64,000 nucleotides of DNA from Porphyrobacter sp. AAP82 (GCF_000331285.1 NZ_ANFX01000021.1:1-64000), one strand, 5' to 3'. Counted from the stretch's first letter, positions 8,306 through 18,331 are shown. The notes: generated by a model not told the origin, from the letters alone. Program-made: numbers and translations.

Positions 8306-9826
8306 CTAGCGTTCCTTCGTCGCCGAGAAGGTCAGCTCCGGGTTCTTTTCGACCTGGTAGGTCACGTCCCACGGGCTCTTGGCCATGAACACCATGTCCC
8401 CGTCGCGGTCCTTGGCGAGGTTGGCGCGGTTGAAGCCGGCGAAGTCGTACAGCGCCTTGGCGTCCCCCTTGATCCAGCGCGCGGTGGCGAAGGGCGAGGG
8501 TTCGAGCACGGCTTCGACCTTGTATTCGGCCTCGAGCCGGCTGATCAGCACCTCGAGCTGCAACTGGCCGACCACCCCGACGATGTGGGCCGAGCCGATC
8601 TCGGGATAGAAGACCTGGATCACGCCTTCCTCCGAGAGGTCGTCGAGCGCCTTCCTCAGCTGCTTGGTCTTGGTCGGATCGCGCAGCTGCACGCGGCGCA
8701 GGATTTCGGGGGCGAAGTTGGGAAGGCCGGTGAAGCGCACCTGGTTGCGTTCGGACAGGGTATCGCCCACCCGCAAGGTGCCGTGGTTGGGAATGCCGAT
8801 GATGTCGCCGGCCTCGGCTGTGTCGGCGAGCTCGCGGTCCTGCGCGAAGAACAGGATCGGGGAATGCACCGCGATCGGCTTGCCGAGGCCCGACGGGGTG
8901 AGCTTCATGCCGCGTTTGAAGGTGCCCGAGACCTGCCGCATGAAGGCGATGCGGTCGCGGTGGTTGGGGTCCATGTTGGCCTGGACCTTGAAGATGAAGC
9001 CGGTGACCTCGTCGCGGGTCGGGGGGATCTGCTCCTCGCCTGCGGGCTGGGGGCGCGGCGGCGGGGCGTGGCGGGCGATGGCGTCGATCAGTTCGGTGAC
9101 GCCGAAGTTCTTCAGTGCCGAGCCGAAATACACGGGCGTGAGGTCGCCGTGGCGGAAGGCTTCGAGGTCGAATTCGGGGTAGCCGCCGCGCGCCAGCTCG
9201 ATCTCGTCGAGGAAGCGCTGGGGGATGGCAGCGGTATCGCGGGTGCCGAGGAATTCGCGGCTCGGCCCTTCGGGGCGGGCGACGGTTTCGGTGGCGAAAT
9301 CGAGCAGCCCCTCGAACTCGCCGCCCATGCCGATGGGCCACATCTGGGGCGAGACGTCGAGCGCCAGCATGTCGGCGACCTCGTCCAGCGTCTCGAAGGG
9401 ATCGCGGCCCTCGCGGTCGACCTTGTTGACGAAGGTGAGGATCGGGACGGAGCGCAGGCGGCACACCTCGAAGAGTTTTCGCGTTTGCGGCTCGATGCCT
9501 TTCGCCGCGTCGATCACCATCACTGCGCTGTCGACCGCGGTGAGCGTGCGGTAGGTGTCCTCCGAGAAGTCCTCGTGGCCCGGGGTGTCGAGCAGGTTGA
9601 AGACGATGCCGTCCTTCTGGAAGGTCATCACCGAGGAGGTCACCGAGATCCCGCGCTGCTGCTCGATCTTCATCCAGTCCGACCGCGCCCGCCGGGCAGC
9701 ACCGCGCGCCTTGACCTCGCCGGCCAAGTGGATCGCCCCGCCTTGCAGCAGCAGCTTTTCGGTGAGCGTGGTTTTCCCTGCGTCAGGGTGCGAGATGATC
9801 GCGAAGGTGCGGCGGTTGGAGGTCAC
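8306..9826 (-). CDS. prfC: Peptide chain release factor 3 (RF3)
   Basis: 506 residues. The GTPase domain starts RRTFAIISHPDAGKTTLTEKLLL (G1), with GISVTSSVM (G2), DTPGHEDFSEDTYRTL (G3) and FVNKVDREG (G4). RF3-specific features include KARGAARRARSDWM and the C-terminal VVGQLQLEVLISRLEAEYKVE domain. RF3 recycles RF1 and RF2 after termination. The ATG overlaps the stop of the upstream SDR gene (ATGA at 9823-9826), so the two are translationally coupled within a block running pheS-pheT-SDR-prfC. Confidence 0.97.
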   Translation of the reverse strand: MTSNRRTFAIISHPDAGKTTLTEKLLLQGGAIHLAGEVKARGAARRARSDWMKIEQQRGISVTSSVMTFQKDGIVFNLLDTPGHEDFSEDTYRTLTAVDSAVMVIDAAKGIEPQTRKLFEVCRLRSVPILTFVNKVDREGRDPFETLDEVADMLALDVSPQMWPIGMGGEFEGLLDFATETVARPEGPSREFLGTRDTAAIPQRFLDEIELARGGYPEFDLEAFRHGDLTPVYFGSALKNFGVTELIDAIARHAPPPRPQPAGEEQIPPTRDEVTGFIFKVQANMDPNHRDRIAFMRQVSGTFKRGMKLTPSGLGKPIAVHSPILFFAQDRELADTAEAGDIIGIPNHGTLRVGDTLSERNQVRFTGLPNFAPEILRRVQLRDPTKTKQLRKALDDLSEEGVIQVFYPEIGSAHIVGVVGQLQLEVLISRLEAEYKVEAVLEPSPFATARWIKGDAKALYDFAGFNRANLAKDRDGDMVFMAKSPWDVTYQVEKNPELTFSATKER

Positions 9827-10575
9827 TGGCTGTCGCGCGCGACGCGGAAGCCCGCGAAGTCCTGGTTGACCGGCATCAGCTCGATCCGGTTGATGTTGAG
9901 GTGCGGCGGCAGGCTGGCGATCCAGCCGATGGTGCCGGCGATGTCCTCAGCCGTCATCGGGTTGACGCCGCGATAGAGATCGTCCGAGGCCTGCTGGCTG
10001 CCGGTGCGCACCACGGTGAATTCGGTCTCGACCATCCCCGGCTCGATGCTGGTGACGCGCACCCCGGTGCCGTGGAGATCGGCGCGCAGGGCGAGCGTGA
10101 AGTGGTTCACGAAGGCCTTGGACCCGGCATAGACATTGCCGCCCGGATAGACGTAGTTTCCCGCGACCGAGCCGATGGCGATGATCGCGCCCTTCCTCTC
10201 GATCAGCTGCGGCAACAGCTTGCGGGTCAGCACCGCAAACGCGGTGACGTTGGTGTCGATCATCGTGTGCCAATCGTCGAGACTGGCATTCTGCGCCGGG
10301 CTAAGGCCTTGGGCGAGACCGGCGTTGTTCACCAGCAGGTCGATCTCGCGGAAGCCTTCGGGGAGGCCCGCCAGCGCGGCATCGAGCGCTTCCGTGTCGC
10401 GCACGTCGAAGCAGGCGGTGTGGACTGTGTCCGCGCCCAGTTCGGTGACCAGCGCGTCAAGCCGCTCCTGCCGCCGCCCGGTGGCGACGCAGCGCCAGCC
10501 GTCGGCGACCAGGCGGCGCACGGTGGCCAGGCCGATGCCGGCGGTCGCGCCGGTGACGAAAGCGGTCTTGCTCAT
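9823..10575 (-). CDS. SDR family NADP-dependent oxidoreductase (YdfG-like)
   Basis: 250 residues with the classical short-chain dehydrogenase motifs: TGATAGIG (cofactor), CFDVRD, NNAGLAQG, catalytic Ser in IIAIGSVAGNY and YAGSKAF (YxxxK). The tail ELMPVNQDFAGF resembles YdfG-type dehydrogenases, which act on 3-hydroxy acids such as serine or 3-hydroxypropionate. The exact substrate is not shown. It overlaps pheT upstream and prfC downstream by 4 bases each, so it is embedded in a translation operon although its role there is metabolic. Confidence 0.9.
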   Translation of the reverse strand: MSKTAFVTGATAGIGLATVRRLVADGWRCVATGRRQERLDALVTELGADTVHTACFDVRDTEALDAALAGLPEGFREIDLLVNNAGLAQGLSPAQNASLDDWHTMIDTNVTAFAVLTRKLLPQLIERKGAIIAIGSVAGNYVYPGGNVYAGSKAFVNHFTLALRADLHGTGVRVTSIEPGMVETEFTVVRTGSQQASDDLYRGVNPMTAEDIAGTIGWIASLPPHLNINRIELMPVNQDFAGFRVARDSQ

Positions 10576-12995
10576 CCGCGCAGCTCCCCGCCCAGCTTGG
10601 CCGCGGCGGCGACGACCTTCTCGGCAATCGCCTTGAGGTCGGCATCCTTGAAGCTCGCCTCGCCCGGCTGGAGCGTGACTTCGACGGCGATGGACTTGTG
10701 GCCCTCGGGCACGCCTTGGCCTGCGAACACGTCGAACACCCGCACGCCGGTGATGAAGGCCTTGTCCGCGCCCTGCACGGCGCGCACGAGATCGCCCGCC
10801 GCCAGCGTCGCGGGCACGAGGAAGGCGAAATCGCGGGTCACGGCTTGCAGCGCGGGCGGGGTGAAGCCCGGGCGCGCGAAGGCCGCGCCCTGAGTCAGGT
10901 TTTTCCGGGCCGGGATCGCGTCGAGGAACAGCTCCACCGCCGCGATGGGCCCATCCGCATCGAAGGCTTTCAGGGTCGAGGGATGCACCATCCCGAAGCG
11001 CGCCAGCACCACCTTGGGGCCGAGCCTGAGGGTCGCGGACTGACCGGGGTGGAACTGCGCCCCCGCCCCAAACGCTTCTGGGCCCATCACCATCAGGTTG
11101 GCGACCGGAGCCCCCGCCGCTTCAAGCAGCTGGAGCGCGAGCGCCTTGGCGTCATAGGCGTCGAAGGGCCTGGCCTTGCCGCTCTGCCAGCCGCGCTGCG
11201 TTTTCTCGCCCGCGAGCACGATGCCGAGGGTGGGCTTTTCGTCGGAGAGACCGTTGGCGCCCCGGAAGTAGCGCCGTCCGATCTCGAACAGGCGTGAGGA
11301 TGCCGCGCCGCGGTCGGCATTGCGCTTGGCGGCCATCAGCAGGCCGGGGAGCAGCGAGGGGCGCATCGCCTTCATGTCCTCGCTGATCGGGTTGGCGAGG
11401 GTCCAGAGGGGTTGATCCGAACCGAAGTGCTCCGCCGCCCAGGCGGGCAGGAAGGACCAGGTCACCGCCTCGTTCAGCCCGCTCGCAGCGGCGGCACGGC
11501 GCAGGCCCCGTTCGAGCTTTTGCTGCGGGGTGGCGGTCGGGCGGGCGACGCCTTCCGCGCGGGGAAGCGCGACGCTCGCCACCTTGTCGAGGCCGTGGAT
11601 GCGCACGACTTCCTCGACGAGATCGGCCGGACCTTCGATGTCGTGGCGGCGCAGCGGGCAGGTGACCTGCCAGCCCCCATCTTCTTTGGCGCCGATGCTG
11701 AAGCCGAGGCTTTCGAGGATGCGCTGCTGTTCGGCCTCGGGCACCTCCACCCCGCCGAGACGGGTGGTGAGCGAGGGATCGAAGGCGACGACCTTCGCTT
11801 GCGCCGGCGGCGAACCGGCACGGACGATGTCGCTCGGCGTGCCGCCTGCCAGCTCCACGATCAGCCCGGTGAGCAGATCGAGGCCTTGATCGAGAAACGC
11901 GGGGTCCACCCCCCGCTCGAACCGGGTGCGCGCGTCGGAGGACAGCCCCAGCCTGCGGCCCGTTGCGCCGATGCGGGCGGGATCGAAGTAAGCGATTTCG
12001 AGCAGGACGTCGGTGGTGTCATCCTGCACCCCCGAATGCTCGCCGCCCATGATCCCGGCAATGTCGTGCACGCCCGCATCATCCGCGATCACGACCATTT
12101 CGCTGTCGAGGGTGTAGGTCTTCTCGTTGAGCGCCAGCACCTCCTCGCCGTCCTTTGCGCGCCGCGCCACCACCGCGCCCGAGAGCTTGGCGAGGTCATA
12201 GGCGTGGGCCGGACGCCCGAAGCCCAGCATCAGGTAATTGGTGAGGTCGACCAGCAGCGAGATCGGGCGCTGGCCTGCGCTCTTCAGCCGCGTCTGGAGC
12301 CAGTCGGGCGAGGGGCCGTTGGTCACACCCGTCACCACGCGGCCATAGAAGGCCGGGCAGCCTTGGGGGTCGTCGGTGCGGATTTCGACCGGGCACGCGC
12401 CGCGCGCGTTGAAGGCGGGCATGGGAACCGGCTTCAGCGTCCCCAGCCCCTTGGCCGCCAGATCGCGGGCGATGCCATGGACACCCATGCAATCCGGGCG
12501 GTTGGGGGTCACGGCGACTTCGATCACCGGATCGCTGCCGTGATAGGCGGCGAAATCGGTGCCGACCGGCGCATCGTCGGGCAGTTCGATGATCCCGTCG
12601 TGATCCTCGCCCAGCTCCAGCTCGCGGGTCGAGCACATCATGCCGTTCGATTCGACGCCGCGGATCGCGCTCTTCCTCAGCACCATGCCGTTGGCGGGGA
12701 CGGTAGCGCCCGGCAGGCCCAGCACGCCCTTCATCCCGGCGCGCGCATTGGGCGCGCCGCACACGACTTGCAGCGGGTTGCCGTCTCCGGTGTCGACGGT
12801 GAGCACCTGAAGCTTGTCGGCATCGGGGTGGCGCACGGCGGTCAGCACGTGGGCGATGCGGAAACCGGCGAGCCTCGTAGCCGGGTCCTCCACGCCTTCC
12901 ACTTCAAGCCCGATGGCATTGAGCGCGTCGCAGATTTCCGCCACCGAAGCGGTGGTCTCGAGGTAATCCTTGAGCCAGGTCAGCGAGAACTTCAT
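10572..12995 (-). CDS. pheT: Phenylalanyl-tRNA synthetase beta subunit
   Basis: 807 residues starting [12 protein letters not shown], the standard PheT start. The tRNA-binding OB domain (about residues 40-150) contains [25 protein letters not shown] and [17 protein letters not shown]3/B4 editing and B5 domains follow, and the C-terminal anticodon-binding domain ends in [18 protein letters not shown]. It pairs with PheS as an alpha2-beta2 enzyme charging tRNA-Phe. The ATG overlaps the pheS stop by 4 bases. Upstream extensions of the open frame belong to another reading frame of pheS. Confidence 0.97.
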   Translation of the reverse strand: MKFSLTWLKDYLETTASVAEICDALNAIGLEVEGVEDPATRLAGFRIAHVLTAVRHPDADKLQVLTVDTGDGNPLQVVCGAPNARAGMKGVLGLPGATVPANGMVLRKSAIRGVESNGMMCSTRELELGEDHDGIIELPDDAPVGTDFAAYHGSDPVIEVAVTPNRPDCMGVHGIARDLAAKGLGTLKPVPMPAFNARGACPVEIRTDDPQGCPAFYGRVVTGVTNGPSPDWLQTRLKSAGQRPISLLVDLTNYLMLGFGRPAHAYDLAKLSGAVVARRAKDGEEVLALNEKTYTLDSEMVVIADDAGVHDIAGIMGGEHSGVQDDTTDVLLEIAYFDPARIGATGRRLGLSSDARTRFERGVDPAFLDQGLDLLTGLIVELAGGTPSDIVRAGSPPAQAKVVAFDPSLTTRLGGVEVPEAEQQRILESLGFSIGAKEDGGWQVTCPLRRHDIEGPADLVEEVVRIHGLDKVASVALPRAEGVARPTATPQQKLERGLRRAAAASGLNEAVTWSFLPAWAAEHFGSDQPLWTLANPISEDMKAMRPSLLPGLLMAAKRNADRGAASSRLFEIGRRYFRGANGLSDEKPTLGIVLAGEKTQRGWQSGKARPFDAYDAKALALQLLEAAGAPVANLMVMGPEAFGAGAQFHPGQSATLRLGPKVVLARFGMVHPSTLKAFDADGPIAAVELFLDAIPARKNLTQGAAFARPGFTPPALQAVTRDFAFLVPATLAAGDLVRAVQGADKAFITGVRVFDVFAGQGVPEGHKSIAVEVTLQPGEASFKDADLKAIAEKVVAAAAKLGGELRG

Positions 12996-14131
12996 GCGCG
13001 TGCTCCCACGCCGGCAGACAGGGTGGGCTGGTCGAAGGGCGAGAAGCCGTAATGCGCCAGCCAGCGCGGATCGCCGTCGAAGAAGGCGCGCAGATCGTTC
13101 ATCCCGTATTTGAGCATCGCGATGCGGTCGATCCCGAGGCCGAAGGCGAAGCCCTGCCACTCCTTCGGATCAAGCCCGGCGAATTCGAGCACGCGGGCGT
13201 TGACCATGCCGCTGCCGCCCAGTTCCATCCACGCATGGCCCGGCGCATCGCCATGCCCGCCAACGACGCGGCGGCCCCCTTCGTTGGAGTATCCCACGTC
13301 CACTTCAACGCTCGGCTCGGTGAAGGGGAAATAGGAGGGGCGCAGGCGCAAGGTGATATCCTCGCGCTCGAAGAAGGCCTTGAAGAAGGTTTCCAGCGTC
13401 CACTTGAGGTGGCCAAGGTGGATGCCCTTGTCGATGACGAGCCCTTCGACCTGATGGAACATCGGGGTATGCGTCGCGTCGCTGTCCGAGCGGTAGACGC
13501 GGCCCGGCGCGATGATGCGGATCGGCGCGCCCTGATCCAGCATCGCGCGGATCTGGACGGGCGAGGTGTGGGTGCGCAGCAGCACTTCACGGCCCTCGGG
13601 AGTCTTTTGTTGGCCTACCGCTTCGCTACTTGAGGCCAAAGTCTTGTCCGGAAAATAGAAGGTGTCGTGCATCGCCCGCGCGGGATGCGTCTCGTCCATG
13701 TTGAGCGCGGTGAAGTTGTGCCAGTCGTCCTCGATCTCGGGGCCCGTGGCGACCGCGAAGCCGAGGTCGGCGAAGATTTCGGCGAGTTCGTCCATCACCT
13801 GGCTGACAGGGTGCACCGAACCCCGGGGCGCGGCCGCAGCCGGGAGCGTCAGGTCCACCGTCTCGCGCGCCAGCTGTTCTTCGAGCGCAGCGGCTTCCAA
13901 TGCGGCCTTCTTCGCGTCGAGCGCATCGGCGATCGCCGCGCGGGCCGACTGGATCGCGGGGGCGGCCTGTGTGCGTTCTTCGGGGGTCATGCCGCCCAGG
14001 GTCTTGAGCGCAAGGCTCACCCAGCCCTTCTTGCCGAGGGTTTCGAGCCGCTCGGCCTCGAGCGCATCGAGGCTGGTCGCCGCGGCGATCGCGGCCAGCG
14101 CGGCCTCGGTTCGGGAAGTGATGTCGGTCAT
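12992..14131 (-). CDS. pheS: Phenylalanyl-tRNA synthetase alpha subunit, with in-frame palindrome insert
   Basis: 379 residues starting [15 protein letters not shown]. An N-terminal coiled-coil arm precedes the class II catalytic core. Motif 2 region [38 protein letters not shown] and motif 3 [14 protein letters not shown] are present. Between HDTFYFPD and LLRTHTS, PheS proteins usually have a short turn. Here there is [21 protein letters not shown], about 14-16 residues longer. The extra DNA is less GC-rich and is a palindrome (separate entry). The catalytic motifs are intact, so the enzyme should work. Confidence 0.96.
   Translation of the reverse strand: MTDITSRTEAALAAIAAATSLDALEAERLETLGKKGWVSLALKTLGGMTPEERTQAAPAIQSARAAIADALDAKKAALEAAALEEQLARETVDLTLPAAAAPRGSVHPVSQVMDELAEIFADLGFAVATGPEIEDDWHNFTALNMDETHPARAMHDTFYFPDKTLASSSEAVGQQKTPEGREVLLRTHTSPVQIRAMLDQGAPIRIIAPGRVYRSDSDATHTPMFHQVEGLVIDKGIHLGHLKWTLETFFKAFFEREDITLRLRPSYFPFTEPSVEVDVGYSNEGGRRVVGGHGDAPGHAWMELGGSGMVNARVLEFAGLDPKEWQGFAFGLGIDRIAMLKYGMNDLRAFFDGDPRWLAHYGFSPFDQPTLSAGVGARA
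13606..13642 (-). repeat. Palindromic element carried in frame inside pheS
   Basis: TTGGCCT at 13610-13616 and AGGCCAA at 13633-13639 are exact 7-bp inverted arms. The loop reads AAGTAGCGAAGCGGTA on the minus strand and contains GCGAAGC, a heptamer known to form an unusually stable DNA mini-hairpin. It encodes roughly ASSSEAVGQ inside PheS without breaking the frame. This resembles the behaviour of palindromic elements that insert into genes, as described in Rickettsia. Confidence 0.6.
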
Positions 14132-14232
14132 GGATTGCAGGTGCTCTGAGCCGTGATTTCGCCGAGGCCCGCTAGCGGCAAATCGCCGGAAATGCAAAGG
14201 ACCTTGGCACTCGGGGAGCGGTGCCCGGCCGT

Positions 14233-15135
14233 TCAGGATGCCCCGGCCGGCGTGGGCGCGTGGAGCCCCTGCACCGCCGCGCCTGCCACCGCCAGCCGCG
14301 CCCGCGCCGCCGCCGCCAGCAGGGGCTTCTCCGCGCGCGCATATTCGGACGGGCTCATTCCCATGAAGCGCCGGAAATCGCGCACGAAATGCGACTGGTC
14401 GTGATAGCTGCAATCGAGCGTGCCGAGCCACTTGCGCGAGGGATCGATCATGAACCGCGCAAGGCTTCTCAGGAACCGCTGGCGGCGCAGCAGCAGCTTG
14501 GGCGGAAAGCCGAAAGCGCGCCGCGAGAGGCGCTCGAGACTGCGCACCGTCATCCCCACCCGCGCGGCGATATCGGCCACCGTCAGCGTATCGGGATCGA
14601 TGAGCGCTGCATGGATGGCGATGATCGCGGCCTCGGAAGGGTGCCGGGGCCCGTCGAACAGCCGCGCCATGTGCGCCTCGATCTGCGCGAGTTCTGCGGC
14701 ATGATTGCCGCGGCTCTTCGCCAGCGCGGCGGCAAGCGGGGCGAGGGGAGCGAACACCGGATCGGCGGCGCCATCGACGAAGCGGTCGGCATAGTCGCTC
14801 GCACCGGCAGCAAAGAGCCGTGCCCAGCCCAGCGGGAGCAGCCCGACCCCCCAGCTGTGCCCCGAGCCGACCCGGAACCGCACCGCACGGCTGGTCGGTC
14901 CGGTGACGGTGAAGACGGGGCACGCCGCCAGCGGCCCCGGGCCGATCACCGACTGCGCATCGACCGCGCCCAGAAACCGGATATTGGCCCATTCGGGGTG
15001 GAGCCAGTCCTCCAGCCACACCCTGCCGACCGAGCACACCACATCGGTGCGGTAATAGGTCGTCACGTAACGTCGCAGCGGCTCTGCCGGCAGGGCAAAG
15101 CGCAATTGTACCGAATCCCCTGCCAGCGCGTGCAT
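14233..15135 (-). CDS. AraC-type transcriptional regulator, paralog 1
   Basis: 300 residues from the ATG at 15135; alternatives lie at 15192 and 15231. The N-terminal about 190 residues are a sensor domain with [16 protein letters not shown] and [20 protein letters not shown]. The C-terminal AraC DNA-binding domain has two helix-turn-helix units: [20 protein letters not shown], and [23 protein letters not shown]. It aligns along its whole length with the adjacent paralog at 15263-16198, so the pair arose by tandem duplication. The inducer is unknown. The pair separates rplT from pheS. Confidence 0.85.
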   Translation of the reverse strand: MHALAGDSVQLRFALPAEPLRRYVTTYYRTDVVCSVGRVWLEDWLHPEWANIRFLGAVDAQSVIGPGPLAACPVFTVTGPTSRAVRFRVGSGHSWGVGLLPLGWARLFAAGASDYADRFVDGAADPVFAPLAPLAAALAKSRGNHAAELAQIEAHMARLFDGPRHPSEAAIIAIHAALIDPDTLTVADIAARVGMTVRSLERLSRRAFGFPPKLLLRRQRFLRSLARFMIDPSRKWLGTLDCSYHDQSHFVRDFRRFMGMSPSEYARAEKPLLAAAARARLAVAGAAVQGLHAPTPAGAS

Positions 15136-15262
15136 CAGATTTTGTCCCCCGCCGCGCCCTGCCCCGGGAGCGCGTGCTGCATGCGACCGCATTGTGACCG
15201 TCTGCCGGTCATCGCGGGGGGCCGATAGCATGATCCAGACAGCAGGGGTAGCGGTGCTTGTG

Positions 15263-16198
15263 TCAGGTGCGAGGGCTGGGCGGCGCCGGCGGATCGAGGG
15301 TCTGCGCCGCGCTGCCCCACACTCTGGCCCGGGCTTCCATGAACGAAGTCAGGATCGGGTGATCGAGCGCGGCATATTCGCTCGGGTTCATCGCCATGAA
15401 ATCGCGGAACTCGCGGGTGAACTGCGCCTGGTCGTGGTAATGCGCGTCCATCGCCTCGGTCCACGGCCGCCCGCCGCGCTGGAGCATGAAGGTCGCAAGG
15501 CTGCGCATGAACCGCTGGCGGCGCATCAGGAGCTTGGGCGAGAAGCCGAAATAGCGGGTGCAGACCCGTTCGAGGGTGCGGATGCTCATCGCGCAGGCGC
15601 TGGCCAGCTCGTGGACCGAGGCGTGATCGCCGTTGACCAGCGCGGCGTGGACCCGGGCAATGCGCGGCTCGTCGCGGCTCGGGCGCATCGCGCGTGCGAG
15701 CCCCTCGACAAGCGCTGCATATTGCTCCTCGATGCTCGCTTCGGGGTCGCACAGCACCTCGGTGAGCGGGGCGAAATGGGCAAAGGCGGGGTGCGCGGCG
15801 CCATCGCAGATGAGGTTGGTGACCGTGCTCGCATCGGCATCGAAGAACCGCGCCCAGCCGAGAGGCAGGAACCCGACCCCCCACATCCGCACCTTGCCGA
15901 GCGAGAAGCGGCACGCGCGCGAGCTGGGGCCGGTGGCGACGAACGGCGCCCCGCTCAGCGTCAGCCCGGCCATCTCGGCTTCGGGCAGGCCCCCGCAGAA
16001 GAAGCGGATGTTGCCCCATTCGGGCTGGAGATAGTCGGTGACCCGGCCCCCGCCCTCGGGCAGGTCGAGCGTGAGGTGGTAGAGCGAGGTGAAGCACCCG
16101 GCGAATTCCGGCGGCGGTTCGCGGAATTCGGCCGACAGCCGTTCGGGCGGCAACGGCGAAGGTCGCCGGGCGGCGCGCGTGTAATTTCCATCCCCCAT
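15263..16198 (-). CDS. AraC-type transcriptional regulator, paralog 2
   Basis: 311 residues from the ATG at 16198; a TTG at 16216 is in frame but weaker. It shares with paralog 1 the sensor pattern YLQPEWGNIRFF, GPSSRACRFSLG and GVGFLPLGWARFFDADAS, and the C-terminal double helix-turn-helix (SVHELASACAMSIRTLERV; YHDQAQFTREFRDFMAMNPSEYA). The extended C-terminal tail differs. Upstream at about 16200-16213 a short palindrome (gcgctataaagcgc) overlaps the start region and could be an autoregulatory site. Function beyond transcription control is not deduced. Confidence 0.85.
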   Translation of the reverse strand: MGDGNYTRAARRPSPLPPERLSAEFREPPPEFAGCFTSLYHLTLDLPEGGGRVTDYLQPEWGNIRFFCGGLPEAEMAGLTLSGAPFVATGPSSRACRFSLGKVRMWGVGFLPLGWARFFDADASTVTNLICDGAAHPAFAHFAPLTEVLCDPEASIEEQYAALVEGLARAMRPSRDEPRIARVHAALVNGDHASVHELASACAMSIRTLERVCTRYFGFSPKLLMRRQRFMRSLATFMLQRGGRPWTEAMDAHYHDQAQFTREFRDFMAMNPSEYAALDHPILTSFMEARARVWGSAAQTLDPPAPPSPRT

Positions 16199-16268
16199 GT
16201 GCGCTATAAAGCGCAAATGGCGCAGTTCTACAAGGCTTGTGGCGGATTTCTACAAACCGGACGCGAAC

Positions 16269-16300
16269 AGGGGCAGGCTCCCGTGCGGGAACCTGCCCCT
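16269..16300 (-). terminator. Hairpin downstream of rplT
   Basis: AGGGGCAGG at 16269-16277 pairs exactly with CCTGCCCCT at 16292-16300, with an inner CCCG/CGGG pair. It lies 33 bases after the rplT stop. No clear T run follows on the minus strand, so it may be a weak terminator or an mRNA-stabilising stem. Confidence 0.55.
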
Positions 16301-16332
16301 ACATTTCGTGCCGGGCCGAGGCCCTGCGCGGC

Positions 16333-16692
16333 TTACGCCGGGAGCGCCGCCTTGGCTTGGGCGATCACGGCCTTGAAGGCGCCGCCTTCGTTCATGGCGA
16401 GATCGGCCATCGCCTTGCGGTCGAGTTCGATGCCAGCCAGCTTGATGCCGTGCATGAACTGCGAATAGGTCAGGCCTTCCATGCGCACGGCAGCGTTGAT
16501 GCGCTGGATCCACAGGGCGCGGAAGGTGCGCTTCTTCACCTTGCGGTCGCGGTAGGCGTACTGCCCGGCCTTCTCGACCGCCTGCCGGGCGATGCGGATG
16601 GTGTTCTTGCGGCGACCGCGATAGCCCTTGGCCTGGTCCAGAATCCGCTTGTGCTTGGCGCGGGTGGTAACACCCCTTTTGACGCGTGACAT
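16333..16692 (-). CDS. rplT: 50S ribosomal protein L20
   Basis: 119 residues, beginning [19 protein letters not shown] and containing the L20 core [25 protein letters not shown], with [16 protein letters not shown] and [17 protein letters not shown]. It binds 23S rRNA early in 50S assembly and in many bacteria represses its own operon. It lies 50 bases downstream of rpmI. The usual downstream partners pheST are displaced here by two AraC-type genes. Confidence 0.98.
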   Translation of the reverse strand: MSRVKRGVTTRAKHKRILDQAKGYRGRRKNTIRIARQAVEKAGQYAYRDRKVKKRTFRALWIQRINAAVRMEGLTYSQFMHGIKLAGIELDRKAMADLAMNEGGAFKAVIAQAKAALPA

Positions 16693-16742
16693 ATCAGTAT
16701 ATCCTTGTTTCTACGTGCGTAAGGGCCAAGGCCCGGCTCGCA

Positions 16743-16946
16743 TCAATCCAGCCCGTAGGGCGCCCACTTCTTGATCGTCGGCGTATCGTTGGCCGACAGG
16801 ACCGAGGTGCCGCGGTTGGTGCGGATATACTTCGCATTGTGGCTGATCAGACGGTGACGCTTGCCAGCGACGCCGTGCTTGACCTTGCCGGTGGCGGTGA
16901 TCTTGAAGCGCTTCTTCACACCGCTCTTGGTCTTCAGCTTGGGCAT
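16743..16946 (-). CDS. rpmI: 50S ribosomal protein L35
   Basis: 67 residues, [21 protein letters not shown] to the end [10 protein letters not shown], typical for L35. The ATG at 16946 is chosen over 16961 because MPKLKTKSG is the universal start and AGGAG precedes it. It forms an operon with rplT. The commonly adjacent infC (IF-3) gene is not present upstream; a metallophosphatase gene lies there instead. Confidence 0.97.
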   Translation of the reverse strand: MPKLKTKSGVKKRFKITATGKVKHGVAGKRHRLISHNAKYIRTNRGTSVLSANDTPTIKKWAPYGLD

Positions 16947-17117
16947 TTTCATCTCCTGCATGAGACACGTCGGAACCGGCCATGGCAGCCCTTGTCGCCA
17001 GGCTGGCTAATTGATTCGTGTCGGTGAAGTACGCGCGCTTAGGCGTGTGGGCGGCGAAAGGCAAGGGGGATGGGGGGCGCATGCCGCCCCGCAGCGATGC
17101 TTCGCCAGGTTCGCGCG

Positions 17118-18185
17118 TCAGCGGGTGCCGGGCTGTTTGAGTTCGGCAAGGCTGACCGCCTGGCTGATGCCGATGCTGCCATCGAGCATCTGCACTTCCA
17201 TCAGCACAGACGGCGACGGCGCCCCCCAATCGATCGTCAGCCGCCCGAAATTCGGCATCAGCGGGGCCTTGGCGATGCGGTTCCGATTGGGGCCGAACAC
17301 CGGCCACACTTCGGTCAGCCCGGACGAGGTGAGTTCGTAAAGCGGATAAGGCATGCGCTCGTCCAGCCGCGAGAGTTCGGCATAATGGGTATCGCCCGAG
17401 ATGATCAAAAGGTTTTCAACCTGGGCAAAGTCGATCAGGTCCAGCAGGCGCTGGTGATCCGCCTGAAAATTGATCCACGCCTCGTAGCCGGGCGCATCGG
17501 GCAACATCTGCGTTGACGAGGCAAGAATGCGCAGATCGGCGGGACGGCGCAGTTCGGCCTCCAGCCAGTCCCATTGCGCCTGCCCCAGCATCGTCGCGTC
17601 CGGATCAGGATTGACGACATACTGGCCCTTGTCCTCAGGCTCGACGCTGTAGCCGAGCAAGGGCGTGCGAAAGGTGCGGTTGTCCGGCAGGATCACCTGG
17701 ATCCGGCGGCCTTCGGGGCCGAACAGATAGCTCGCGTAGATGCCTTCATGGCTACGGCGCGGGTGATCGGCCGGCACCCCCCAGAAATCCAGAAAGATTG
17801 CCGCGCTTTCGGCCTTCATCGGATATTCGCTGCCGCCATCATTGACGCCGAAATCGTGATCGTCCCAGGTCGCGATGACCTTCGCATTGCGGCGCAGGGT
17901 GCGGAATCCCGGCTTGGCGGCGAGCTTGTCATACTTGGCTCGCAACACCGCCATGTCCTCGGTGTCGCCATAGATGTTGTCGCCGAGGAAGATGAAGAGC
18001 TCAGGGTTCCAGGCATTCACCAGATCCCAGATCGGCTGTTCCTTGTCCTGATGGGCGCACGAGCCGAAGGCAATCCGGGTGAGCGCCTGTTGTGCTGCGG
18101 GCGCTCCCAGAGCGGGGGCCGAGGCAAGGGCTGCGCTGGTCGCTGCGCCCTTGATCACACCGCGACGCGAAATCGGACTTGCCAC
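17118..18185 (-). CDS. PhoD-like alkaline phosphatase/phosphodiesterase, Tat-exported
   Basis: 355 residues with a GTG start. The N-terminus ISRRGVIKGAATSAALASAPALGAPA is a twin-arginine signal peptide. The metal-binding and catalytic motifs of the PhoD-like metallophosphatase group follow: IAFGSCAHQD, IFLGDNIYGD, IATWDDHDFGVNDGG and LIISGDTHYAE. Such enzymes act in the periplasm on phosphate esters, often under phosphate limitation, but no Pho box was identified. A direct repeat spaced 22 bp lies 62-95 bases upstream (separate entry). Confidence 0.88.
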   Translation of the reverse strand: MASPISRRGVIKGAATSAALASAPALGAPAAQQALTRIAFGSCAHQDKEQPIWDLVNAWNPELFIFLGDNIYGDTEDMAVLRAKYDKLAAKPGFRTLRRNAKVIATWDDHDFGVNDGGSEYPMKAESAAIFLDFWGVPADHPRRSHEGIYASYLFGPEGRRIQVILPDNRTFRTPLLGYSVEPEDKGQYVVNPDPDATMLGQAQWDWLEAELRRPADLRILASSTQMLPDAPGYEAWINFQADHQRLLDLIDFAQVENLLIISGDTHYAELSRLDERMPYPLYELTSSGLTEVWPVFGPNRNRIAKAPLMPNFGRLTIDWGAPSPSVLMEVQMLDGSIGISQAVSLAELKQPGTR

Positions 18186-18246
18186 CCGTTACCTCCGTGG
18201 TTGCACCTGCCGATCACCAACCAGGCGGAGCGGCCGGGCACCCTAT

Positions 18247-18280
18247 CGGACAGGATTGTTGCAAAGTCCGGACAGGATTG
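18247..18280. repeat. Direct repeat CGGACAGGATTG, 22-bp period
   Basis: CGGACAGGATTG occurs at 18247-18258 and 18269-18280. The copies are 22 bases apart, about two helical turns. The repeats lie in the 146-base gap upstream of the PhoD-like gene on the minus strand. Same-face spacing suggests a protein-binding site, for example for a dimeric or tandem-bound regulator. Confidence 0.4.
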
Positions 18281-18331
18281 CAGCTTGAGCCCATCGTGTC
18301 GGTCCGGGTGGGGGGCAATGGCGCTTGCCCC

